Assembly: GCA_045565285.1 (NCBI GenBank)
Contig: JBJLFR010000022.1
Location: 1-64,000, forward strand
Direction: 5' to 3'
Length of the DNA stretch: 64,000 bases
Origin: CACIIZ01 sp045565285
GTDB taxonomy: Bacteria > Pseudomonadota > Alphaproteobacteria > Rhodobacterales > Rhodobacteraceae
Under the pieces are notes generated by a model that did no database searches, was not told the origin of the DNA, and saw only the letters and a program-made list of their open reading frames with translations. Shown piece after piece: positions 44,079-53,423 of this stretch (position 1 is its first letter; the number at the start of each line of letters is the position of its first letter). Made by a program: the position numbers and the translations under genes.

Positions 44079-45053
44079 TTGGACGATAAAAAATTTGGTA
44101 CTCTTGATAAACATGGTGATTGGGCTCCAAATAAATTATTAGAGCCAGCCCCTATTTGGTTATTTCCACCTAAGCCAAAAAAAATATTGGCTTGGGTACC
44201 AGCATATTTTTTCCCTTATAATGTCCTCTTTATGATTTCCTCAATTATCTATTGGTTTCTTGTTATACCCACAGTGGAAACCATGTCTAATTTTTCATTG
44301 GATTGGACTATTAATATTTTAGTTGTTAATTTGTTTCTGGTTTTTATTTGGTATCAGGGATAGAAACCCCCCCTTTACATAAAGAAAAAACAAGCAAATA
44401 GATTTAAATATAATAAAAGTTTTCCTCAAGATATTAAAAAAAAGTTTTTTTGGTTCAAAAACCAGACCATAGATAATATGACAAGATCAATGCTTTTTGG
44501 CGTTCCAATATGGTCTATTCTTCAAATACTAATGCTATGGACTTTTTCAAACGGGTACATACCTTGGATCAATTTTTCTGAGAATACAATTTGGTTTATT
44601 CTAATGGTTTTAGTTGTACCTATAATTCATGATTTTCACTTTTATTGCATCCATAGACTAATACACATTCCTATTCTATATAAATGGGTGAACTCTGTTC
44701 ATCACAAATCAGTGAACCCAAGTCCATGGTCATCACTGTCAATGCATCCAGTTGAACACATTCTATATTTTGGTACAGTTTTTTGGCATTTCTTGTTACC
44801 ATCAAACCCGATTATTGCCCTTTATCAACTACATTTTGCAGGTTTTGGAGCTGTCCCTGGTCATATTGGTTTTGATAAAGTTGAATTATCAAAAAATAAA
44901 GCATTTGATACCCATGCATATATGCATTACCTTCATCATAAGTACTTTAACGTAAATTATGGTGGTGACGGGTTAGTTCCATTTGATAGAGTTTTTGGTA
45001 CATACCACAATGGATCCAAAGATTCAGACATTAGATTTAAACCCAAGGCTTAA
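44079..45053 (+). pseudogene. Sterol desaturase/fatty acid hydroxylase family gene with an internal stop
   Basis: Two open parts are in the same frame, split by TAG at 44361-44363. The first gives a helix-rich N-terminus (start TTG 44079). The second carries the His clusters HDFHFYCIHR, VHHKSVNPSPWSSLSMHP and HAYMHYLHHKYF that bind the di-iron centre of membrane hydroxylases. The first position of the second cluster (WVNSVHH) has Asn where I would expect His in many homologues. TGG to TAG would restore YQGW. The second part has an internal ATG near 44478, but a truncated protein would lack the first helices. It is probably inactive, or the stop is an assembly error. Confidence 0.75.
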
Positions 45054-45100
45054 TTGAAAAAGCTTTCCAGAAAAATGTTATAAAAATTATTTGAGAAGAA

Positions 45101-45985
45101 ATGATATTTATAAAAGTTATAGAGATCGTTTTTCCAGTTTTTTTTCTTTCATTGCTTGGTTTTTTTTGGGTAAAAAAGGGATTTGAATATCCTATGCAAT
45201 TTGTAACTAGGTTATGTATGAACTTAGCAGTTCCTTGCCTAGTATTCGTTTCTCTAATGAATACTGAAATAAACATAAAACTTTTGTTCAATTTTACTCT
45301 AGCAACTCTTTTTACCTATACATTAATAATTATAACTTTTTTTGTTATCATTAAATTAATTAAAATAAATTCTAAAACATATTTAGCACCTTTATCTTTT
45401 GGTAATACAGGCAATATTGGTTTACCTTTAGCTTACTTTGCATTTGGAGAAACCGGCTTAGGTTATGCTGTTTTAGTTCTATCAATTACTTCAATTTTAT
45501 CCTTTTCTATTGGAATTTGGTTTGTTTCAGGAAAGACTTCATTTCTTAATATACTTAAAAATGAACCTCTGCTAACAGCAACATTTATAGGTTTATTTTT
45601 TTTATTAACAGGATACCAAACTCCATTTTTTTTAACCTCTACATTTGAGCTAATTGGACAAACAGCTATACCACTGATGTTAATTACACTTGGAGTAGCA
45701 GTAGCTAGTTTAAATGTTACCCATTTTTATTGGGCTCTAAAATTAGGTATTCTAAAGTTATTTGTCTGCATATCATTATCTTTAATTATCGGATACATTT
45801 CACAGCTTGATCACATTCCTTTTTCTATTCTTGTTTTGCAAATGTCTGCTCCTGTTGCTATAACTTCTTATCTTTTGGCAAAAAAGTACAATGCTGATGA
45901 TAAAGCCGTTGCTGGAATTGTTATTGCGTCCACAAGTTTATCAATTTTATATTTTCCGATTATTTTATATTTTCAATTAAGCTAA
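45101..45985 (+). CDS. AEC family transporter
   Basis: The 294-residue protein has about ten hydrophobic helices and the phrases VFPVFFLSLLGFFWVKKGF, MNLAVPCLVFVSLM, SFGNTGNIGLPLAYFAFGE and the ending APVAITSYLLAKKY. These fit the auxin efflux carrier/malonate-type AEC family, which moves small organic acids. GAAGAAATG gives an acceptable start. It converges on the TRAP permease gene 25 bp away. Confidence 0.84.
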   Translation: MIFIKVIEIVFPVFFLSLLGFFWVKKGFEYPMQFVTRLCMNLAVPCLVFVSLMNTEINIKLLFNFTLATLFTYTLIIITFFVIIKLIKINSKTYLAPLSFGNTGNIGLPLAYFAFGETGLGYAVLVLSITSILSFSIGIWFVSGKTSFLNILKNEPLLTATFIGLFFLLTGYQTPFFLTSTFELIGQTAIPLMLITLGVAVASLNVTHFYWALKLGILKLFVCISLSLIIGYISQLDHIPFSILVLQMSAPVAITSYLLAKKYNADDKAVAGIVIASTSLSILYFPIILYFQLS

Positions 45986-46010
45986 AAATAAAAAATTAAT
46001 TAAAATCATA

Positions 46011-47795
46011 TCAATATATAATGGAACCTAAATTAGGTAGAAAAATAATTATATTTCCAGCAATAATTAAAAATATTCTATTTAATGTTAAATTTTTTCC
46101 AATTAAACCTTTATTAACAAAAAATAATCCTAACCCAATTTGAATTGATGTTAAAATACTTAAAACTGGAAGATTAGCAAAATCAATTAACGAAGGGTGA
46201 CGTACCATAGCAAGTGGAATAATATATAATCCTAGACCCAAAACTAAAGCAGTTTTGGCAACTTTTAACCAATTTTCTTCTACCATACTAGCCGCAATAA
46301 AAACACCTCCACAAACAGGTGGTGTGATTGTAGACAAAAGTGCGAACCAGAAAATGAACAAATGTACTAATAGTGGTTTAAGACCTAAATCAATTAGTGC
46401 TGGACCTGCTACAGATACACAGATCACATATGCCGCAGTAGTAGGAACTTCCATTCCTAAAATGAGACATGAAATGGCTGTGAGAAAAAGAGCTAACCAT
46501 AAATTACCATCAGATAGAGTAATAATTGAAGATGTTACTTTTATTCCCAACCCTGTTATTCCTAGAACCCCCACTATTAGTGAAGCACAAAGAATAATAG
46601 ATGCTATGATTGATACTTGACGACCTGCAAATAATGAAGCGTTAACAATCCTTATTTTTGTCGTTTTCCAATTGAAATTTAAATTTATATCAACGAATAA
46701 AAGAAGAAATCCAGATAGTATTGCAATTGCTGCTGAAAACTGGGGGGTATAGCCTGAATACATAAATGCCAATAAAACTGAAAATGGAATAAGAAAAAAA
46801 AGAGCTGTTTTAATTACAGTGGAAATTGGGGGCAACATTTCAATTTTATAAGGTTTTAAATCATATATTTCTGCATAGCGATTTACACCAAGCCAGATAG
46901 CAAAAAAATAGAGTAAAGCTGGAATAAAGGCCGCTAATATGATTTGACTATATGGAATTCCTGTTAGTTCAACCATTACAAAAGCACCCGCGCCCATTAG
47001 AGGTGGCATTATTTGACCACCTGTAGATGAAACAGCTTCTACTGCACCTGCTATTCTTTTTGAGTAGCCTAGTTTTAACATGGTAGGTAATGTAACCATT
47101 CCAGTTGAAGCAACATTTGCAGAAGCAGAACCTGAAATTGAACCAAATAAAGCTGAGGAAATTATTGAAACTTTTGCAGCACCCCCCCTTAGTCTTCCAG
47201 CAGCTGCAATCGCAATGTTCATAAATCCCTGACCTGCCTCACCTGCATTCAGAATAGCTCCAAAAATTACAAAAATGGCGACAATAGATACAGATACACC
47301 AGTTAATTTACCCCATAACCCTCCTTCAGTAATGACTAAAGTACCAAAAAAACTATTAATTGGAATTCCTGGATGACCAAATTCACCCGGGATCTTATCA
47401 CCAATTAGTCCATACAAAAGAAAAATTAGAGTAATGACTGGAAGAGGCCAACCCACTGTACGTCGGGCCATTTCTAGTGTGATTAAAATTAATATTATTG
47501 AGATTAAAAATTGATCCCATCCATTCAAAAATCCGTACTGTTCTGATAATAGTGGTTCATGAATTACTATATAAAAACAGCTAGAAATACCTAAAAATGA
47601 AAAAATATACCCTAAATAAAGTTGCGGTTTATTTTGAGAGATAAAAATAAAAACCCAAGGTATTGCTAAAGCCATATGTAAAGGTCGAGAAATCAAACTA
47701 GGAACAAGTCCTGAGAAAATAAGATAGATATGAAATAAGATTGATAATAATCCTAGTCCAATCCATAAATATTTTATTTCTTTAAGATTAGTCAT
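46011..47795 (-). CDS. TRAP transporter fused permease (DctQ-M type)
   Basis: The 594-residue protein joins a small four-helix part (DctQ-like, residues 1-110) to the large twelve-helix DctM-like part. Visible phrases include AIAAAGRLRGGAAKVSIISSALFGSISGSASANVASTG and VEAVSSTGGQIMPPLMGAGAFVMVE, both conserved in TRAP-T permeases with TAXI binding proteins. It uses the ion gradient, not ATP. Its partner binding protein is encoded upstream, with a hairpin between. Substrates of TAXI systems include glutamate, other dicarboxylates and unknown acids. Confidence 0.9.
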   Translation of the reverse strand: MTNLKEIKYLWIGLGLLSILFHIYLIFSGLVPSLISRPLHMALAIPWVFIFISQNKPQLYLGYIFSFLGISSCFYIVIHEPLLSEQYGFLNGWDQFLISIILILITLEMARRTVGWPLPVITLIFLLYGLIGDKIPGEFGHPGIPINSFFGTLVITEGGLWGKLTGVSVSIVAIFVIFGAILNAGEAGQGFMNIAIAAAGRLRGGAAKVSIISSALFGSISGSASANVASTGMVTLPTMLKLGYSKRIAGAVEAVSSTGGQIMPPLMGAGAFVMVELTGIPYSQIILAAFIPALLYFFAIWLGVNRYAEIYDLKPYKIEMLPPISTVIKTALFFLIPFSVLLAFMYSGYTPQFSAAIAILSGFLLLFVDINLNFNWKTTKIRIVNASLFAGRQVSIIASIILCASLIVGVLGITGLGIKVTSSIITLSDGNLWLALFLTAISCLILGMEVPTTAAYVICVSVAGPALIDLGLKPLLVHLFIFWFALLSTITPPVCGGVFIAASMVEENWLKVAKTALVLGLGLYIIPLAMVRHPSLIDFANLPVLSILTSIQIGLGLFFVNKGLIGKNLTLNRIFLIIAGNIIIFLPNLGSIIY

Positions 47796-47801
47796 TGTGA
47801 T

Positions 47802-47834
47802 GTTCCTTAGGTTTATTAAGTGAACCTAAGGAAC
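47802..47834 (-). repeat. Intercistronic stem-loop after TAXI binding-protein gene
   Basis: GTTCCTTAGGTT (47802-47813) pairs perfectly with 47823-47834 over 12 bp, loop 9 nt. It lies between the stop of the binding-protein gene and the permease start. The position is equivalent to the other three hairpins in this window. The permease start lies only 7 bp from the right end of the stem in transcription order, so the hairpin may also lower permease translation. Confidence 0.75.
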
Positions 47835-47846
47835 TAATGAGTCATT

Positions 47847-48797
47847 CTAATGGTGAGATTCTAGCTTGGCACCAACCTCTTCATAATATTTTTTTGCGCC
47901 TGGATGAATATCTGTGAGAATATTATTCAACATATCCATAGAAACACCATTCCACCATTTAGCTGCTTCACCTAGAGATTTTTTATTTTCCCAATAGGTT
48001 TTAGTAAGAAGGTAAGCCGTCTCATCATTCATATCCGATGTCGTAAAAGCAATTACAGGAAGAGACGTTGTTATAATATCTTTATCTTGTCCAGCATAAG
48101 TACCAGATGGAATTATTAATTTTGTACGCTTAGATGCTTTAACCTGATCTTCACTCAAAGATATTACTTTGGCACCAGAGGATGCAGCAGCCTCAATAAC
48201 ATTAGGTGCAGGAAAAGATCCAGCAGTTACAAACCCATCTATCTGTCCATTTTTTAGTGCTGGAACTGCGTTAGAGAGCTCTACTTCTGCTAATTTTACT
48301 TTTCCTTCAAGTCCAAAAAGTTTTAAATACTTCGCACCTTCTTTTGCACCAAAAGAACCCTTTCCAAGCAGAATTGTTTTTCCTTCCATTTCTTCAAAAC
48401 TACTTACTCCAGAGGAGTTAGACATTACAAAATGCATTGTCAAAGATGGGATAGGAAACAAAGCTCTTATTTCATCAAATCTAGGATTTGATTTATCCTT
48501 AAACATTGCTTTACCATTACGAGCTAATTTTATAAGAACAGGAGGAGTAGTGAAAACATAGTTATTGGTTCTAGCAATTGCTTCCATAACATTTTGAACT
48601 GAGCCTTGACTTTCTTCTATAGTAATAATTACCTCACCATTAGAACCTCTTTTCATTGCCTCTGCTATTTCCACTGCCATTTGATAGTATGAAGATGTGG
48701 ATTTAGCTGACTTATATGTAATTCTTGTTTCAGATATTCCATACGAAAAAAATCCAAAAAACAATAAAATGCTAACTGCAAATCTAATTAATTGCAT
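47847..48797 (-). CDS. TAXI family TRAP transporter binding protein
   Basis: The 316-residue protein has a signal peptide (LIRFAVSILLFFGFFSYGISE) and the TAXI fold: TYKSAKSTSSYYQMAVEIAEAMK, VILLGKGSFGAKEGAKYLK-like core and the phrases DGFVTAGSFPAPNVIEAA and ITTSLPVIAFTTSDMNDETAY. It delivers its ligand to the fused permease. The ligand is unknown. It is divergent from the DMSP lyase-like gene across 148 bp, so shared control of the two is possible. Confidence 0.88.
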   Translation of the reverse strand: MQLIRFAVSILLFFGFFSYGISETRITYKSAKSTSSYYQMAVEIAEAMKRGSNGEVIITIEESQGSVQNVMEAIARTNNYVFTTPPVLIKLARNGKAMFKDKSNPRFDEIRALFPIPSLTMHFVMSNSSGVSSFEEMEGKTILLGKGSFGAKEGAKYLKLFGLEGKVKLAEVELSNAVPALKNGQIDGFVTAGSFPAPNVIEAAASSGAKVISLSEDQVKASKRTKLIIPSGTYAGQDKDIITTSLPVIAFTTSDMNDETAYLLTKTYWENKKSLGEAAKWWNGVSMDMLNNILTDIHPGAKKYYEEVGAKLESHH

Positions 48798-48945
48798 AAT
48801 TAACTCCCTATAAAATAATTAATTTACTTTCTATAGATTTACATTAAATTTGAGTTTTGAAAAGAAAAACCGTCTAAATGAATTCTTTTAGTCAAAATTT
48901 AAAATAATTTAATTATTAAAAACATAAAAAAAAATCATTTATTAT

Positions 48946-49578
48946 ATGCATGAAATTAAAAAAATTATAAATGAGATAATAAAATATCTTGAAAAAAATA
49001 GTAAAACTACCGAGGAAAAATTTGTTGTTAATTCAATAAAAAAATGTGTTTTAGATAAGAAAATACTCAACAACGTTACACCAAATTTACCTCCAAAACA
49101 TAAATCACTAATAAATGGTTTATTATCAATATCTTCAAAAAAAATAATACCACTAAAAAACTCTATACTAGAGGGTTACGCCAAATTAAAATGGAAAACT
49201 GATGATGGAGAGTATTATGAGCAAACCTCAAGTATAGGGAGAGATTATTTGAATGGAAATATGAACGCTGAACTTATTGGACCAAATGATGGATACTTTA
49301 AATCTGATGAATTGAAGTTAGGAATTTTTTTATTAGAGCAGAAAATATTTTATAAAGATCACAAACATGCGGCTCCAGAATTATATTTGAATTTAACTAA
49401 TGGAACTAAATGGAGATTTAAGGAAAAAAAATGGGTAGAAAAGAAATCAGGCTCAATAATTTACAATTCCCCTTACAATCCTCATGGTATGAAAGTTGGT
49501 AAAGTACCATTTGTATCAATATGGTGTTGGCCGCATAATCTTAGTCAAAAATGTATAGTTATAGATAACATTCATTAA
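48946..49578 (+). CDS. Cupin DMSP lyase-like protein (DddQ/DddL type)
   Basis: The 210-residue protein is a single cupin with a helical N-terminal part (1-75). The metal site reads YKDHKHAAPELYLNL: Tyr136, His139, His141, Glu145, Tyr147, with a later His180 in NPHGMKV and WCWPHNL after it. The spacing Y-x2-H-x-H-x3-E-x-Y and the later His match what I recall of DddQ (Y120, H123, H125, E129, Y131, H163). DMSP lyases of this group split dimethylsulfoniopropionate into dimethyl sulfide and acrylate. The propionyl-CoA genes at 57-64 kb could handle acrylate. A related cupin with another substrate is the alternative. No signal peptide is seen. Confidence 0.7.
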   Translation: MHEIKKIINEIIKYLEKNSKTTEEKFVVNSIKKCVLDKKILNNVTPNLPPKHKSLINGLLSISSKKIIPLKNSILEGYAKLKWKTDDGEYYEQTSSIGRDYLNGNMNAELIGPNDGYFKSDELKLGIFLLEQKIFYKDHKHAAPELYLNLTNGTKWRFKEKKWVEKKSGSIIYNSPYNPHGMKVGKVPFVSIWCWPHNLSQKCIVIDNIH

Positions 49579-49671
49579 ATTAAAGTTTGTAAATATTAAT
49601 TTTCTATAAATATTTGTTGTTTTTAATTATTTTCACCATTAGCATATAATTAGCAAAGTTTGGATAATTAA

Positions 49672-50106
49672 ATGTCTAAAAGTCTAGCCATAAAACTTAG
49701 TGAAAGAGAACTTATAACTGTAGATGAAAATGATCAGTTATTAGAGGCTATTAAAAAATTAGCAAAATATAACATTGGTGCAATTCCTGTATTAAACAGT
49801 GATAAGCAACTAGCTGGTATTATATCAGAAAGAGATATAGTTAAAGAATTAGCAAAAAATGAAAATATGGATTGTTCAATTTTATTTGTAAATCAGCTTA
49901 TGACAAAGAAAGTTATATACTGTGAAAATGATGTTCTCTCGGATAAACTAATGGAGTTAATGACAAAAAATAAAGTCAGGCATATTCCAATTGTAAATAA
50001 AAATAATTATCCCATCGGAATTGTATCTATTGGGGATGTAGTTAATAGATTAATAGAAAAAATTGAATATGAAAATAAGATGCTAAAAGATTTTGTGAGT
50101 GGATAA
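49672..50106 (+). CDS. CBS domain pair protein
   Basis: The 144-residue protein consists of two CBS domains in tandem (about 8-66 and 76-134): TVDENDQLLEAIKKLAKYNIGAIPVLNSDKQLAGIISERDIV and a second unit ending NYPIGIVSIGDVVN. Such free-standing pairs bind adenine nucleotides and regulate enzymes. No partner is evident; the DMSP lyase-like gene lies 93 bp upstream on the same strand. It converges on upp. Confidence 0.87.
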   Translation: MSKSLAIKLSERELITVDENDQLLEAIKKLAKYNIGAIPVLNSDKQLAGIISERDIVKELAKNENMDCSILFVNQLMTKKVIYCENDVLSDKLMELMTKNKVRHIPIVNKNNYPIGIVSIGDVVNRLIEKIEYENKMLKDFVSG

Positions 50107-50109
50107 TTC

Positions 50110-50192
50110 TTGTTTGAAAATATTTAACAATATAAATTATAATTTAAATGTTTATTAACAGAAGTAATTAAGAACTATTACACTTCAAACAA
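50110..50192. repeat. Possible bidirectional terminator between CBS gene and upp
   Basis: TTGTTTGAA (50110-50118) recurs inverted at 50184-50192, enclosing an AT-rich centre of 65 nt. It lies in the 125-bp gap between convergent genes. The distance is large for a simple hairpin, so support is weak. Confidence 0.25.
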
Positions 50193-50231
50193 AGATATAA
50201 TTATCAAGAGTTAAAAATATACTAATATTCA

Positions 50232-50861
50232 TTATTTAGTTCCAAACATACGATCTCCTGCATCACCTAATCCTGGCATTATATATCCAATATCATTTAA
50301 CTGACGATCCAAAGCTGCAGTAATGATTGGAACATCTGGATGAGCCTTATTTAAAGTTTTGACACCTTCAGGAGCTGCAAGCAAACAAAGGAATCTTATC
50401 TTTTTTGCTCCAGATTTTTTTAGTAGATCAATTGCTGCACAGGCAGAATTTCCCGTAGCAAGCATAGGGTCTAAGGTTATAACCACTCTCTCATTTAGCT
50501 CATTAGGTACTTTAAAATAATATTGCACTGGTTCTAAAGTTTTTTCATCCCTATATAGTCCAACGTATCCTACTCTAGCAGAAGGTATGAGATCTAAAAC
50601 ACCATCAAGAAGGCCATTACCTGCTCTTAATATAGAAATTAGTGCTAATTTTTTACCATCCAAAGAAGGTGCTTCAAAATTTTCAATTGGTGTTTCTATA
50701 TTAACTTTTGTCATATTGAGGTTCCTAGTTATTTCGTAGGCGAGTAATAAGCTTATCTCTCTCAATAATTGTCTAAAATGATTTGTTGGTGTATCCTTTT
50801 TACGCATTTTGGTTAATTTGTGCTGTACAAGAGGATGATCCACTATCTTTAAGTTTTGCAT
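50232..50861 (-). CDS. upp: Uracil phosphoribosyltransferase
   Basis: The 209-residue enzyme has the PRPP-binding loop LDPMLATGNSACAAIDLLKKSGA, the N-terminal HPLVQHKLTKMRKKDTP and the uracil-site ending YIMPGLGDAGDRMFGTK. It makes UMP from uracil and PRPP in the cytosol. It is the last gene of the cdd-deoA-deoB-upp operon and uses the uracil released by deoA-type phosphorolysis or from outside. Length is normal. Confidence 0.95.
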   Translation of the reverse strand: MQNLKIVDHPLVQHKLTKMRKKDTPTNHFRQLLREISLLLAYEITRNLNMTKVNIETPIENFEAPSLDGKKLALISILRAGNGLLDGVLDLIPSARVGYVGLYRDEKTLEPVQYYFKVPNELNERVVITLDPMLATGNSACAAIDLLKKSGAKKIRFLCLLAAPEGVKTLNKAHPDVPIITAALDRQLNDIGYIMPGLGDAGDRMFGTK

Positions 50862-50873
50862 TTTTTCTCCAAT

Positions 50874-52097
50874 TTACTCATTTTCAAAAATATTTTTTCC
50901 TTTTAATTTTCCTTTTAATCGAAGAAACCTAGCCATAGTTGTACCAACATCTGAAAAGGCTATATTCCCATTATTTCCTTTTTTAGCATAATTTCCAACC
51001 ATTAATACTGGGACTCTTTCTCTAGTATGATCTGTTCCACTAAAAGTAGGATCATTTCCATGGTCAGCAGTAATAATAACAAAATCATATGGATTTATTA
51101 TGCTTAACAATTCTACAATTTTTAAATCAAAATTTTCAAGCGCTGAAGCAAAACCAACTACGTCTCTCCTATGACCAAATAATGAATCAAATTCAACAAA
51201 GTTAGCAAAAATTAAATCTCCATCCTTGGCTCTTTTTATAATGTTAATCATCTCATCAAATAAAAAATCATCTCCTAAACCAGAAATACTTGTAGAAATT
51301 CCCCTTTTGGAAAAAATATCAGAAATTTTTCCAATTGCATGACACGATCTGTTATTTTCTACAACTATATCACAAAGTGTTTTTTCAGGAGGAGCTAATG
51401 TATAGTCTTTTCTATTTTTTGTTCTACAAAAGTTATGAATATCATCTCCTAAGAAAGGTCTGGCAATTACTCTTCCGACTTTAAGAGGATGAAAAATTTT
51501 TGCAGAAAATTCACATAATTTATAAAGTTTTTCTAACCCAAAAATTTTTTCATGACATGCTATCTGAACTACACTATCTTTTGATGTATAAAATATAGGC
51601 TTTTGGGTGATGATATGTTCTTTACCATATTTTTCAATAATTTCAGTCCCCGAAGAATGACAATTTCCTAAAATACCTTTTAATGAAAACTCCTTTATTA
51701 TAGAGCTAATTAGACTATCAGGGAAAGATTCAAATTTATTCTCAAAATATTTCCACTCCCACAGCAAAGGAAAACCTGCCAATTCCCAATGCCCTGTAGG
51801 GGTATCTTTACCCATACTAACTTCTGTTGCACAGGCAAAAGCCGCATTTTCTGAGCAGTAATAATTTTGATTTTCTGAATAATAATTATTAGCTAAAGCA
51901 TGAGATGCAAAAATACCTAACTTAGCTAAGTTGGGTATTTTTAATTCACCAAATCGTCCTAAGTTTGCTTTACCTTCTCTACAAGCTTTTTTAATATTCC
52001 CTAATGTGTCTGCACCTTGATCATTGAAATATTTTGCATCCGGAGCACCACCAATTCCAACGGCATCTAAAACTATTAAAATACCTTTGCCAATCAT
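50874..52097 (-). CDS. deoB: Phosphopentomutase
   Basis: The 407-residue enzyme shows IVLDAVGIGGAPDAKYFNDQGADTLGN, MGKDTPTGHWELAG, and ITADHGNDPTFSGTDHTRERVPVL with the metal ligands. It interconverts (deoxy)ribose 1- and 5-phosphates. Its start overlaps the deoA stop by ATGA (52094-52097), so the two are coupled. It converts the deoxyribose 1-phosphate made by DeoA to the 5-phosphate used by DeoC. Confidence 0.95.
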   Translation of the reverse strand: MIGKGILIVLDAVGIGGAPDAKYFNDQGADTLGNIKKACREGKANLGRFGELKIPNLAKLGIFASHALANNYYSENQNYYCSENAAFACATEVSMGKDTPTGHWELAGFPLLWEWKYFENKFESFPDSLISSIIKEFSLKGILGNCHSSGTEIIEKYGKEHIITQKPIFYTSKDSVVQIACHEKIFGLEKLYKLCEFSAKIFHPLKVGRVIARPFLGDDIHNFCRTKNRKDYTLAPPEKTLCDIVVENNRSCHAIGKISDIFSKRGISTSISGLGDDFLFDEMINIIKRAKDGDLIFANFVEFDSLFGHRRDVVGFASALENFDLKIVELLSIINPYDFVIITADHGNDPTFSGTDHTRERVPVLMVGNYAKKGNNGNIAFSDVGTTMARFLRLKGKLKGKNIFENE

Positions 52098-53404
52098 TCA
52101 AAATGCTCAACAATTATCTTTTTTTTGAAATTTTCTTCACATTCTCCAATTTCAAATGATTCAATTATTTCTTTTTCAGCTATATTAAATGACTCTTGAT
52201 CTCGAGCATAAAGTGTACATAATGGTTGGTTTTTCTCAACATAAGCACCAAGTTCTATTAATAAATTCATCCCAACAGAAAAATCAATTGTATCATCAAC
52301 CTTTTGACGACCACCTCCCAAAAGAATTAAGATATTACCTAAATTTTTTGTATTAATTTTTTTTACATAACCAGATTTTTTACTGCATATATTTTTTTGT
52401 ATATTCGATGGTTTTAAATAGTTTTGAGGTTTTTCAAAAAAATCATTTGCACCGCCTAACTCACCAACCATTTGTGAAAATTTTTCAGCAGCTTTTCCCG
52501 AAGATAAGACTGAAGAAATTAATAATTGAGCCTCTTTTTTATTTTTACAGATATTTGAAGAACAGAGTATACTTACACCAAGTGAGTTTGATACATCCAA
52601 TAATCTATAGTCTTTCGTACTTCCTTTTAAAATATCAATTGCAGCTAAAACCTCTAATGAATTTCCTATACTTTGAGATAGAGGCTGATTCATATCTGTC
52701 ACTAATGCAGTTGTCTTACATCCACTTTTATTAGAAACAGTAACAAGAGACTTAGCAAGATTACTAGCTTCGTTAAAATCTTGCATGAACGCTCCATTCC
52801 CATATTTTACGTCTATCACAAGTCCTTCCAAACCAGCTGCTAATTTTTTTGAAAGAATTGAAGCTGTTATCAAATCTATAGATTCAACTGTTCCTGTTAC
52901 ATCCCTTATTGCATAGAGTCTTTTATCTGCGGGTGCTAACTCATTAGTTTGTCCAATTATAGCACACCCAACTTTGCTTACTACTCTTCTTAATAGTGCC
53001 TCATTTGGTGAAGTATTATAACCAGGAATGGAGTCGAACTTATCTAAGGTTCCACCAGTATGCCCTAACCCCCTACCCGAAATCATTGGAACATAAGCTC
53101 CACAAGCTGCTAAGACTGGTGCTAATATTAATGAAACAGTATCTCCAACACCACCTGTTGAATGTTTATCAATTATAGGCCCTGGTAAATCCCAAGATAG
53201 TGTTTTTCCACTATTCTTCATTGCCAAAGTAAGTTGGACTCTTTCTTCAAAAGTCATCCCTTTTAAACAAATAGCCATTGCTAAAGAAGCAATTTGTCCT
53301 TCAGATAGAAGATTACTAGTGAGATTAGAAATAAACCAATTAATTTCGTTTTTAGTTAACTCTTTTCCTAATCTTTTTTTTGATATTAATTCTTTAAATA
53401 ACAT
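52094..53404 (-). CDS. deoA: Thymidine phosphorylase
   Basis: The 436-residue enzyme has the family signature HSTGGVGDTVSLILAPVLA and ISGRGLGHTGGTLDK, and the phosphate-binding GLVIDVKYGNGAFMQ segment. It splits thymidine or deoxyuridine to base and deoxyribose 1-phosphate. It lies 20 bp after cdd and overlaps deoB. Nothing unusual is seen. Confidence 0.95.
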   Translation of the reverse strand: MLFKELISKKRLGKELTKNEINWFISNLTSNLLSEGQIASLAMAICLKGMTFEERVQLTLAMKNSGKTLSWDLPGPIIDKHSTGGVGDTVSLILAPVLAACGAYVPMISGRGLGHTGGTLDKFDSIPGYNTSPNEALLRRVVSKVGCAIIGQTNELAPADKRLYAIRDVTGTVESIDLITASILSKKLAAGLEGLVIDVKYGNGAFMQDFNEASNLAKSLVTVSNKSGCKTTALVTDMNQPLSQSIGNSLEVLAAIDILKGSTKDYRLLDVSNSLGVSILCSSNICKNKKEAQLLISSVLSSGKAAEKFSQMVGELGGANDFFEKPQNYLKPSNIQKNICSKKSGYVKKINTKNLGNILILLGGGRQKVDDTIDFSVGMNLLIELGAYVEKNQPLCTLYARDQESFNIAEKEIIESFEIGECEENFKKKIIVEHFE

Positions 53405-53423
53405 GATTGTTTTATAATTGGTC

